36,526 bases of DNA from CAYVUV01 sp964455095 (lineage in GTDB: Bacteria; Desulfobacterota; Binatia; HRBIN30; CADEER01): the NCBI GenBank assembly GCA_964455095.1, contig CAYVUV010000011.1:1-36526 (forward strand), in the 5' to 3' direction. Both the position numbers and the translations under genes were made by a program. Below, in pieces: positions 8,201 through 14,774 of this stretch (within the stretch, counting starts at the first letter, position 1; every line of letters begins with the position of its first letter). Below the pieces are notes generated by a model, which did no database searches, was not told the origin of the DNA, and worked only from the letters and a program-made list of their open reading frames with translations.

Positions 8201-8477
8201 GATACACCGACACCGACTCGACCGCCGCATCGACGCGGCCGGGAATGGCGACGTGCACCTCGCGCAAGACCGCGTGCGGCAGCGGCAGCAGCGCCAGGCG
8301 CACGTCGCCCATCGTCACCTGGGCCCCCAGACGCGTGCCGAGCTGTTCGGCCACCGTGGTCCTCAGCCACGCCGTATCGACGATCCGCGGCGCCAGCACT
8401 GTGCCGACCAACGCCAGCAACAGCACCAGGGCCAGGGCGCCGAGCGCCGCGCGGAGGAATATTCTACGCCAAGTCAT
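5262..8477 (-). CDS. AsmA-family envelope protein
   Basis: 1071 residues, in the size range of large AsmA-like proteins. One N-terminal membrane anchor (about residues 8-30, ALGALALVLLLALVGTVLA) is followed by the AsmA N-terminal motif, where the domain 'LGTRLGAQVTMGDVRLALLP' describes the first layer. The long middle part is repetitive beta-strand sequence typical of bridge-like repeating-beta-groove proteins. The C-terminal AsmA_2-like domain is visible as GRVYRMASVAKALSAIS, a mid-part with LPFDRMTLKGDLR, and LVAPLKTVDSVVSRLPVIGT near the end. AsmA-clan proteins (TamB, YhdP, YdbH) span the periplasm and help move phospholipids to the outer membrane. It is divergent from the hydroxylase gene with 160 bp between them, and close to a set of MCE transport genes. 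An AGGAGG-like ribosome binding site (CCTCCTTT on the plus strand) precedes the ATG. Confidence 0.85.
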   Translation of the reverse strand: MTWRRIFLRAALGALALVLLLALVGTVLAPRIVDTAWLRTTVAEQLGTRLGAQVTMGDVRLALLPLPHAVLREVHVAIPGRVDAAVESVSVYPRLRSLARAALQLGRLSLTAPTIEIRLPQASADARDAAVSPIEKRVADVLAGVSIAVASQAPTLTVQVSDARVAVLAADGQRVADLEGTFSVRAEVDASGGLHAAIDAALPALKLSGGAAPVAVAHASIETQVRLARDRIEIDVEEVSLGHPRLHLSGHAAFDRAAPRATMDLTADDLDVASARAVMEMVPGGRDLAGEIFGVLREGRVPQLSLQASAPSVAALGTLDALVIRGRLIEGLVRVPGPDIDLEDVAAAVSIEHGVLSAERAAARYGASRAQDGHLRLELSGERPGLRADATAHGDAADVVPLLKKVVNSAALRRALDRMADIAGSADGTFAIDGPVDDPMPTVELSAFDVTGRLDGLAAPLRLTGGQFRYDTQAVAASGVRAATGGSSMADLSVRFERGGLEVGAAASRLVLSELYPWIVASGWAPEGSAAPKAVAGTLALDSLRLSGPAATPSAWQVELAGAFEKLALDAPSLGDRLALRFPLSIADFRLHRDPSLISTSGRVTAAGGVSARFAADVSDRGVHVKQLEIDGEGSRASLVLQRGDGELEVTFKGNLNEAAANALLVRNRPLLGGWVRGDFHVRVDPQDPGQSVAEGQLEAERVFLPLRDGVRLEIAHLALNAEPGQLAVRAALDAGGTMSGITVDGRITRSPQALTVDADVTAGHVDGDQLAQLVSRTDERAERASSAGWNAPLRGTVRVVAESFALRGYTWKPFRGEVALLADGPTLTVTEAQVCGIATPGTVAVAPQGVSVTVRPRAQDQGLESSLACLTGESERVTGTFDLTGTVTATGNAADLAQLVQGHVEVQATNGRVYRMASVAKALSAISIASGSIGNVAKMSQEGLPFDRMTLKGDLRRSVLAFSEAVLDGPTVKIAATGSLDFAARTIDAVFLVAPLKTVDSVVSRLPVIGTMLGGSLVSVPVAVKGPLGDPKVTPLSPSAIGSELVGIMKRTVNLPLRVMQPLWPGGKHR

Positions 8478-8637
8478 GAACTGGAAAGGAGGACGCGACC
8501 ATCACACCGCCCGAGGTCAAGCGGTGTGGCGCCACCGCGGCCAGCAGAGCACGCCGGCGGCGGACGCGCCAGCCCATGGCCGCGACACGAGCGGCTCGAC
8601 GGGCCGCGGCCGGTTGGGTATGGGAGCAAACCAGCGC

Positions 8638-9627
8638 ATGTCGGCTTGGCGAAACATCCTCTCGTGGCTCGTGTTCCCTGCACTCGTGGGCGCTTTGGCG
8701 TACGTGCCGATGCGCGTCTCAGGCGCGGACATCGCCGGCGCGCTGGGGCTGGCGGCACAGGCCGGCGAGCCCCTGGTCTATTTCGCCGTGGTCGCGACCG
8801 GGTTCACGCTCCTTGCCCTGCTCGAGCACGTGCTGCCGTACGAGCGCAGCTGGAACCGCGCGCACGGCGACGTGCGGACCGACGTGACCCATCTGCTGGT
8901 CACCGGCATCGGCACCAACGAGCTCGTCAAGGCCACGCTTGCCGGCACAGCCGTTGCCGCGGCCGCCTGGCTCTCGGCACAGGTCGGGGGGAGCCTGTGG
9001 CCGGCGCACTGGCCGCTCGTCGTGCAGCTCGGGCTCGCCCTGTTGACCGCCGAGCTCGGGCACTACTGGTTCCACCGCCTGTCACACGAGTGGCCGCTGC
9101 TCTGGCGCTTGCACGCCACCCACCACAGCGCGCCGCGGCTCTATTGGCTCAACGCGACGCGTTTCCACCCGCTCGATCTGTTCTTCCTGATCAGCCTGCA
9201 GACGCTGCCGCTGATCGCGCTCGGCGCGCCCGCCCGCGTCTTGTTCCTCTACGCCGCGTTCACCTCCGTCTACGGCCAGATCCAGCACTGCAACATCGAT
9301 CTGCGCACCGGTCCGTTCAACTGGCTGTTCAGCACCCCCGAGCTGCACCGCTGGCATCACTCGACCGACCCGCGCGAGGGCAACGCCAACTACGGCGCGG
9401 TGCTCAACGTATGGGACCACCTCTTCGGCACGTTCTTCTGGCCGCGCGGCCGGCGCTTCGCGGGTCCGGTGGGCATCGCCGCCATGCCCGACTTCCCGCG
9501 CGGCTACCTGAGCCAGCTCGCGTCGCCGTTTCGGTGGACGCGCCTCGGAGCCGGTGACGAGGTTTTGCCCGGCTATTCGAAAGAAGCTCCTCTCCCTCCC
9601 GGAGAGGTAGGTGAGGGGATAAAATAG
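8638..9627 (+). CDS. Fatty acid hydroxylase / sterol desaturase family membrane protein
   Basis: 329 residues. Integral membrane di-iron enzyme with the family's histidine boxes: H142YWFH146RLSH150, H159ATHH163, H217 and H237RWHH241. Hydrophobic spans are near residues 8-28, 46-64, 84-112 and 126-141, with a re-entrant pair around 180-212. Members hydroxylate or desaturate lipids, such as fatty acyl chains, sterols or carotenoids, using O2; the substrate here is unknown. I chose the ATG at 8638 because a GGAG lies 11 nt upstream; an in-frame ATG at 8620 has no such site. The last 15 residues (KEAPLPPGEVGEGIK) are encoded by a dispersed palindromic repeat, so the natural C-terminus was probably altered by repeat insertion. 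Confidence 0.88.
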   Translation: MSAWRNILSWLVFPALVGALAYVPMRVSGADIAGALGLAAQAGEPLVYFAVVATGFTLLALLEHVLPYERSWNRAHGDVRTDVTHLLVTGIGTNELVKATLAGTAVAAAAWLSAQVGGSLWPAHWPLVVQLGLALLTAELGHYWFHRLSHEWPLLWRLHATHHSAPRLYWLNATRFHPLDLFFLISLQTLPLIALGAPARVLFLYAAFTSVYGQIQHCNIDLRTGPFNWLFSTPELHRWHHSTDPREGNANYGAVLNVWDHLFGTFFWPRGRRFAGPVGIAAMPDFPRGYLSQLASPFRWTRLGAGDEVLPGYSKEAPLPPGEVGEGIK

Positions 9628-9693
9628 TGGCTTCGACCATGCGTTGAAAAGTCTGTTCGATCCCCTCACCTAACCTCTTCCGGAGGGAGAGGA
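9588..9693. repeat. Large inverted repeat, family A variant
   Basis: The arm at 9588-9620 (starting TCCTCTCCCTCCCGGAGAGG) is nearly the exact reverse complement of the arm at 9660-9693, with a 39-nt loop. Each arm also folds on itself. It is related to family A at 2646 and 12190. It contains the last codons and stop of the hydroxylase gene and lies 12 bp from the stop of the convergent lipoprotein gene, so it is well placed as a bidirectional terminator. Confidence 0.8.
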
Positions 9694-9705
9694 ACCGGAA
9701 GCAAA

Positions 9706-10332
9706 TCAGGGCGCTGGGCGCGCGTGCGCGGCGCGCAACGCTGCCGCAACCTCGCGGCTCAGGTCCGCCAGCACGCGGCTCTGCGCCGCCACCGCCGCGT
9801 CCATCGCGGGCCCCTCGGCCACGGCGCTCAGTTGCGACTCCGCGGCGTGCAGGATGCCGTGCGTGGTCGCGTCCTGGACCGCCCAGCGCGCCCACAGCGT
9901 CACGCGGCCGCCGGCCTCGCGTTCGAACTGCACCACCTCCATCGGCACCTCGTAGGTCAGCGGGGTAGCGATGTAGGTCGGCAGGGTCACGACGCGCTCG
10001 GTGTGCAGCAAGCACACGAGGTTCTGCGACAGCACGCGCGCGAAGTTGTTCTCGATCGGCTCTGCCCAGCGTTCCGACTCCGCGAACACCAGGCGATTGG
10101 GCGCGACGCGCGTCGCGATCTGGTAGCGCAGCAAATAGTCCGGCAAACGCAGCGGGCCGATACCCACGATGACGTCGCGCATCGAATCATCGGTCGGCGG
10201 CGCTGCCGCCTCGGTGATCGGCGCCAGCACGAAGTACTGCGAGGTGTCCGGCTGCGGCGCGAGAAACGAGCACCCCGCTGCCGCCAGGAGCCAGACGCCG
10301 CTCGCCATCCATCGCATCGTCACCTGCTTCAT
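9706..10332 (-). CDS. PqiC-like ABC-transport auxiliary lipoprotein
   Basis: 208 residues. A lipoprotein signal with the lipobox LAAAGC (lipidated C21) is followed by a PDTSQYFVLAP strand, the hallmark of the ABC_trans_aux/DUF330 family (PqiC and LetC-like partners of MCE transporters). Conserved features include VGIGPLRLPDYLLRYQIATR, the ERWAEPIENNFARVLSQNL segment and a beta-rich second half with VTLWARWAVQDA. In Gram-negative cells it would sit in the periplasm, probably on the outer membrane, as the partner of the MCE protein. Its start overlaps the upstream MCE gene stop by 3-4 bp (ATGA), marking it as the last gene of the transport operon. Confidence 0.85.
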   Translation of the reverse strand: MKQVTMRWMASGVWLLAAAGCSFLAPQPDTSQYFVLAPITEAAAPPTDDSMRDVIVGIGPLRLPDYLLRYQIATRVAPNRLVFAESERWAEPIENNFARVLSQNLVCLLHTERVVTLPTYIATPLTYEVPMEVVQFEREAGGRVTLWARWAVQDATTHGILHAAESQLSAVAEGPAMDAAVAAQSRVLADLSREVAAALRAAHARPAP

Positions 10333-11327
10333 TGTTTGTCCTCGCTGGCCGGGGCCTTGCCGCGCAAGATGGCGCTGGGGTTGCGCTCGAGCTCCTCGCT
10401 CAGCCGGCGAAAGGCCCGCGCGGCGTTGCCGAGGTCGTCCAGGGTGCGGCCGAGCTGATACAGCACCGGCGAATTCGGCTCGAGCAGCACGCCCACCTTT
10501 TGCATCGTGTCGCGGGTCGTCACCAACGCCGCGTCGGCCTGTTTCGCCGTGGCTTCCAGGCTGGCGCTGATCGGAGCGAGGCGGCCGTCGACGTTGTCCG
10601 CCGTGCGGCGGAAGCTCGCCAGCGCCGCGTCGAGGCTATCGAGCGCGCCGTTGACGCGCTGCATGGTGTCGCCGAGCGAGTCGACGGTCGACTTCAGCCC
10701 GGGCGAGTTGACGAGGTGATTGACGCCCTCGATCGTATCGCGCAGCGAGCCGACCAGTCCGGGAAGGTCGACTTCTTCGAGCTTCGCCAACAGCTTCCCG
10801 ACAATCAACTGCGCCTGTTCGAGCGGCGTCGGCAGGGTCGGCAACTCGGTGTACGGAACGGTCTTGTCGTTGATCAGGCGCAGCGGGCTGCCCGGATGCA
10901 AATCCAGCTTCACGTAGAGCAGTCCGGTGACGAAACTCTCCATCGCCAGCTGCGCGCGCAACCCGGCGTCGATCATCCGTTGCACGCGGGCGCGATCTTC
11001 GAGCCGCATCTTGCCACCCTTCTCGCGCATCCGCTCCTCGTCGAGCTCGATGAGCACGGGAATGACGGGGTCCTGCGGAATCTCGTCCGCGCCGCCCACC
11101 GCACCGACGTTCAGCAACACCTTGGTGACCGATCCGATCTCGACCCCCTTGAACTTCACCGCCGCGCCGACCTTGAGGCCGTTCACATCGCCGTCGAAGT
11201 ACAACACGAAGACGTGCGCCTGGCGGAACAGTCGTCCCGAGCCGAAGATGGCGACGGCGATCACGGCCAGGGCCACCGCCCCGACGACAAAGCCGCCGAT
11301 CAAGGTCGGGCTGGCGCGTTTGCTCAT
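10329..11327 (-). CDS. MCE (MlaD-type) family lipid-transport protein
   Basis: 332 residues. An N-terminal anchor (residues about 9-30, LIGGFVVGAVALAVIAVAIF) is followed by one MCE domain (about 35-120) with the characteristic YFDGDVNGLKVGAAVKFKGV. The remainder is helical coil with repeated SLDAALASFRRTADN-like heptads (about 190-300), which in MCE proteins form a hexameric tube. The single MCE domain fits MlaD better than the multi-domain PqiB/LetB, while the long helical tail resembles the needle-forming type. It would carry phospholipid or another hydrophobic substrate between membranes. It overlaps the upstream ATPase stop by 4 bp and the downstream lipoprotein start by 2-4 bp. Confidence 0.88.
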   Translation of the reverse strand: MSKRASPTLIGGFVVGAVALAVIAVAIFGSGRLFRQAHVFVLYFDGDVNGLKVGAAVKFKGVEIGSVTKVLLNVGAVGGADEIPQDPVIPVLIELDEERMREKGGKMRLEDRARVQRMIDAGLRAQLAMESFVTGLLYVKLDLHPGSPLRLINDKTVPYTELPTLPTPLEQAQLIVGKLLAKLEEVDLPGLVGSLRDTIEGVNHLVNSPGLKSTVDSLGDTMQRVNGALDSLDAALASFRRTADNVDGRLAPISASLEATAKQADAALVTTRDTMQKVGVLLEPNSPVLYQLGRTLDDLGNAARAFRRLSEELERNPSAILRGKAPASEDKQ

Positions 11328-12142
11328 GTGGTCTCCCCGGCGCCGTTCTGCGCCCCGCGGGTCAAGAAGGCTCGCACCTTCGGGTCATCGCAGTGGGCGA
11401 GCAGCTCCTTCGGGTCGCCGCTGGCGATCATGGTCTTGCTGTCCGCATCGAGAAAGATGCTGTTGTTGCCGATGGCGAAGATGCTGGGCAGCTCGTGGGT
11501 CACCATGACCACGGTGGCGCCGAGGCTGTCGCGCAGCTCGAGGATGAGGTTGTCCAGCAGGTGCGAGCTGATCGGATCGAGCCCGGCCGACGGTTCGTCG
11601 AAGAAGAGCACCTCCGGGTCGAGCGCCATGGCGCGCGCCAGGCCGGCGCGCTTTTGCATGCCGCCGCTGATCTGCGCCGGGTAGTAGTCCTCGAACCCCT
11701 TGAGCCCGACGAGCGCCAGCTTGAGCGCCGCGACCTCGCGAATCTCGTCCGGCGTCAGCTCGGTGAACTCGCCGAGCGGCAGGCCGATGTTCTCCGCCAA
11801 CGTCATCGAGCTCCACAGGGCGCCCGACTGATAGAGCACGCCGAACTGGCGCAGCATCTGCTCGCGCCGCTCCGGCGTCGCGCGGGTGAAGCTCTCGGAC
11901 CCGTACCAGATCTCGCCGACCGTCGCCTCCTTGAGCCCGATCAAATAGCGCAGCAGCGTGCTCTTGCCGCAGCCGCTGCCGCCCATGATGACGAACACGT
12001 CGCCGCGTTTGACCGTAAACGTCAGGTTGCGCATCAACACGAAGCTGCCGTAGGCCATGGTGAGGTTGCGCACGGTGATGTGCGCCTCCGGGGCGATCGG
12101 CGGGTCGACGGTCGCCGCTGCGGCGGTTGGCGTCATCGTCAT
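11324..12142 (-). CDS. mlaF: MlaF-like ABC transporter ATPase
   Basis: 272 residues. Cytoplasmic ATPase of an MCE transporter. Walker A is GGSGCGKST (about 54-62), the Q-loop is near GVLYQSGALW, the signature is ISGGMQKRAGLARA (about 158-171), Walker B is EVLFFDEPSAGLDP with catalytic E183, and the switch His is in VMVTHELPS. The GALWSSMTLAENI stretch and the SGGMQKR signature are specific to the MlaF subgroup. The gene overlaps the MCE gene by 4 bp. It is separated from the permease gene by a 297-bp interval holding repeats, an unusual break. The symbol is given by homology to the E. coli Mla system; the true substrate may differ. Confidence 0.9.
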   Translation of the reverse strand: MTMTPTAAAATVDPPIAPEAHITVRNLTMAYGSFVLMRNLTFTVKRGDVFVIMGGSGCGKSTLLRYLIGLKEATVGEIWYGSESFTRATPERREQMLRQFGVLYQSGALWSSMTLAENIGLPLGEFTELTPDEIREVAALKLALVGLKGFEDYYPAQISGGMQKRAGLARAMALDPEVLFFDEPSAGLDPISSHLLDNLILELRDSLGATVVMVTHELPSIFAIGNNSIFLDADSKTMIASGDPKELLAHCDDPKVRAFLTRGAQNGAGETT

Positions 12143-12189
12143 CGCGTGCGTTGTGGCGCGCCCGTGTGGGTGACGCTCTGAATCCGGTC

Positions 12190-12363
12190 CCCTCTCCCGG
12201 ATGGGAGAGGCCTAGGGTGAGGGGGAGTCACTAGACGTCTTCGACCGCTTCCTGCTCGGTGGCTTAGCCGAGTTTTCGCATGCACCACTTCGGGCGAATG
12301 AGGTTGGGAGAACGTCGGATCCCCCTCGCCCAACCCTCTCCCATCCGGGAGAGGGCCCGGAGC
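12190..12363. repeat. Two head-to-head family A repeats inside the Mla operon
   Basis: Copy 2 has stem CCTCTCCC (12191-12198), loop GGAT and GGGAGAGG (12203-12210). Copy 3 is CCCTCTCCC (12334-12342), ATCC and GGGAGAGGG (12347-12355). They are inverted relative to each other and matching sequence extends about 15 bp past each hairpin, so the whole can form a large stem. The interval 12143-12439 contains no supported gene. It separates the STAS-MlaE gene from the MlaF gene that is normally immediately downstream. Confidence 0.75.
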
Positions 12364-12439
12364 TCCCTGGAGAATGTCCAGAGCCCTGGCCCACATCAGG
12401 TTGCAGCCAATCACACAGTCTCCGGAAGAACCCATCGAC

Positions 12440-13573
12440 TCAGATGCCCAGGATGTAGAACAGCACCGCGAAGATGCCGCAGGCGGTGATGATGAAGACG
12501 ATGCTGGTCACCACGGCCGACGTGGTCGCATCGCCGACCGCCGACGAGCTGTTGCCCGACTGCATGCCGCGCAGGCAGCCGGAGATGGCGATGAGCACGC
12601 CGTAGACCGAGGCCTTGAAGATGCCGCCGAAGAGATCGACCAGGTCCACCGCGCCCGCCGTCTGGTTGTAGTACACGGTCGGCGACAGGCCGAGCATCCC
12701 GATGCCCACCGTGGCGCCGCCGAGGATGCCGAGCAGGTCGGCGTACAGGCAGAGCAGCGGCATCATGAGGAGCAGCGCCAGCATGCGCGGCAGGACGAGG
12801 AACTCGAGCGGCGAGATCCCCATGGTGGTGAGCGCGTCGATCTCCTGGGTGACCTTCATGCTGCCGAGCTGGGCGGCGAACGACGCCCCGGTGCGGCCGG
12901 CCATGACGATGCCGGTCATCATCGCCCCCATCTCGCGCACCATCGCGATGCCGACCAGGTTGGCGACGTAGATGCTGGCGCCGAACTGCTGCAGCTGCAC
13001 GGCGCCGACGAAGGCGAGGATGAGACCGACCAGGAAGCTGATCAGCGTCACGATCGGCAACGCCTCCGCGCCGGTCTGCTGGATGAGCACCAGCAGATCG
13101 GAGATGCGGAAGCGCGCCCGCCACGTCAGCAAGCGGGCAAAAGCCACCGTCACCTCGCCGATGAAGGTGAGCATCGCGACGAACCCATCGCGGGCGCCGA
13201 GCGCCGCCGCGCCGACACGGTCGAGCGAGAAGCCCGACGGCGCCGCCTCGGTGCGCGCCGCGTCCTTGCGCTCCGGTACCGCCAGCGCCAGCGCCAGCAG
13301 GCGCTGCACGCCCTTCGGCAGACCGTCCTGCTCGACCGCGATGCCGCGCGGTGTGCACAGCGCGATGACCTTCTGGAGAAAGGTCAGCAGGCCGCTGTTC
13401 CACGCGGTCAGCTGCGCGGTGTCGAAGACCACCCGGCGCGGCGGCCGCGCCTCGAGCTCGCGCTCGACCGCGCCGAGCGGCGGCAGCTCGACCTGCATCT
13501 GCCACGCCCCGGCGAGGTGGACGAGCAACGTCTCCCCGTCCGGGCGGTCGCAGGTGAGCTCCGCGTCAGCCAT
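12440..13573 (-). CDS. STAS-MlaE fusion permease of MCE transporter
   Basis: 377 residues. Residues about 1-105 look like a STAS/MlaB-type domain (VHLAGAWQMQ, ARPPRRVVFDTAQLTAWNSGLL and on). Residues about 135-377 are an MlaE permease: FIGEVTVAFARL, a GAEALPIVTLISFLVGLILA segment, IAMVREMGAMMTGIVMAGRT, ASFAAQLGSMKVTQEIDALT with the EIDAL coupling signature, and GISPLEFLVLPRMLALLLM, plus terminal spans. MlaB is normally a separate subunit that tunes the MlaF ATPase; here it is covalently attached to the permease, a known fusion in some lineages. No stand-alone MlaB is seen nearby. It lies 17 bp after the diiron protein gene, so it probably shares a transcript with it. Confidence 0.88.
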   Translation of the reverse strand: MADAELTCDRPDGETLLVHLAGAWQMQVELPPLGAVERELEARPPRRVVFDTAQLTAWNSGLLTFLQKVIALCTPRGIAVEQDGLPKGVQRLLALALAVPERKDAARTEAAPSGFSLDRVGAAALGARDGFVAMLTFIGEVTVAFARLLTWRARFRISDLLVLIQQTGAEALPIVTLISFLVGLILAFVGAVQLQQFGASIYVANLVGIAMVREMGAMMTGIVMAGRTGASFAAQLGSMKVTQEIDALTTMGISPLEFLVLPRMLALLLMMPLLCLYADLLGILGGATVGIGMLGLSPTVYYNQTAGAVDLVDLFGGIFKASVYGVLIAISGCLRGMQSGNSSSAVGDATTSAVVTSIVFIITACGIFAVLFYILGI

Positions 13574-13590
13574 CGCACGCCGCCCGATGC

Positions 13591-14670
13591 TCAGGTGCCG
13601 CTGGCGCTACGCGCAACGCGGAGGATCTCGTCGCGCCGCGCGTCGAACTCGACGGCGACCTGCTCGTCGCGCTCGTGCATGCCCTGCACGTCCGTGTCGG
13701 CGTAACCGAGAATCCCCATCTCCTCGTAGGCGCCGCGGATCTTTGGGCCCCACAGGCCGATGTCCCTGATGATCGGCACGATGCGGCTGAACAGCGCCGA
13801 GCGATACTGCCGCATGAAGCCCGACTCCAGCATGTACGCCGCGCACTGGTCCACCGGCAGGCCGAGCGTCTCCCACACCTCCTCGGCCTGAAAGCGGTCG
13901 CGCATGAGGTAACAGGCCTCGACCGCGAACTCCTCGCGCTCGTCGCGCTCGGCCTGGGTGAGGGTCGGGTAATAGTCGCGCAGGGCGAAGCGGCCGAAGG
14001 CGACATGGCGCGCCTCGTCCTGCATCACGTAGGCGTTGACCGACGCCGCCAGCGGGTTCTGCGACTGGTCGCGGATCTGCGCGAACGCCGCCAGCGCCAG
14101 GCCTTCGATCAGCACCTGCATGCCGAGGTAGGTCATGTCCCAGCGCGAGTCGCTGAGCACGCCGTCGAGCAAGCGCTTGAGCGTCGGCGTGATCGGATAG
14201 GCGAGCTCGAACTTGTCGTGCAACAGGCGCGAGTAGGCCTCGACGTGGCGCGCCTCGTCCATCACCTGCGTGGCGGCGTAGAACTTGGCGTCCATGCTGG
14301 GCACCTGCTGGACGATCTTCGCCGTGCACACCAGCGCGCCCTGCTCGCCGTGCAGGAACTGCGACAACTGCCAGCTCTGGAAGTGGCGGCGCAGGTTCGC
14401 CTTCTCCGTCCTGGTCAGACGGTTGAAGACGTCGGAGCCGAAGAGCGGGATCGATTCGTCCGGCAGCTGCTCCGGGTTCTCCGGATCGAGATCCTGCGAC
14501 CAATCGATGCGCTCGGTGGCGTCCCACTGCCGTCGCTTGCCCTTGTCGTAGAGCTTGAGCAGCGCATCGCGCCCGTCCTGATACTCCCAGCGAAACGCGG
14601 TGGCGAAGGCGCCCGGCACCTCCCAATTGACGTCGTCGACGGGTCGCGCGTAGCGCTCCTGCGTGGCCAT
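13591..14670 (-). CDS. R2/ferritin-like diiron carboxylate protein, probable oxidase
   Basis: 359 residues. The metal ligands are clear and symmetric: E109 (LHGEQGALV), E139 with H142 (MDEARHVEAY), E189 (LIEGLALAA) and E219 with H222 (QDEARHVAFG). This E-x29-ExxH, E-x29-ExxH plan is that of ribonucleotide reductase R2-like, R2lox-like and related diiron oxidases. The N-terminal LKLYDKGKRRQWDATERIDW also recalls R2lox-type entries. It probably activates O2; the substrate is unknown. The gene follows opgH after 104 bp and precedes the MlaE gene by 17 bp. The start at 14670 has a good AGGAGG site 10 nt upstream. A much longer open frame continuing to 17316 is a shadow of opgH. It is not a ferritin (too long, no cage features), nor a clear R2 (no nearby NrdA). 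Confidence 0.8.
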   Translation of the reverse strand: MATQERYARPVDDVNWEVPGAFATAFRWEYQDGRDALLKLYDKGKRRQWDATERIDWSQDLDPENPEQLPDESIPLFGSDVFNRLTRTEKANLRRHFQSWQLSQFLHGEQGALVCTAKIVQQVPSMDAKFYAATQVMDEARHVEAYSRLLHDKFELAYPITPTLKRLLDGVLSDSRWDMTYLGMQVLIEGLALAAFAQIRDQSQNPLAASVNAYVMQDEARHVAFGRFALRDYYPTLTQAERDEREEFAVEACYLMRDRFQAEEVWETLGLPVDQCAAYMLESGFMRQYRSALFSRIVPIIRDIGLWGPKIRGAYEEMGILGYADTDVQGMHERDEQVAVEFDARRDEILRVARSASGT

Positions 14671-14774
14671 ACGCTGTTCGCCTCCTCTTGCCACGCAAAC
14701 GCGTGGGCGCGGAACGTGTCGGGAATTCGCGATGAGTTCAACCACATCGCCGCCCGCTGTCAAGGACAGCCGGG

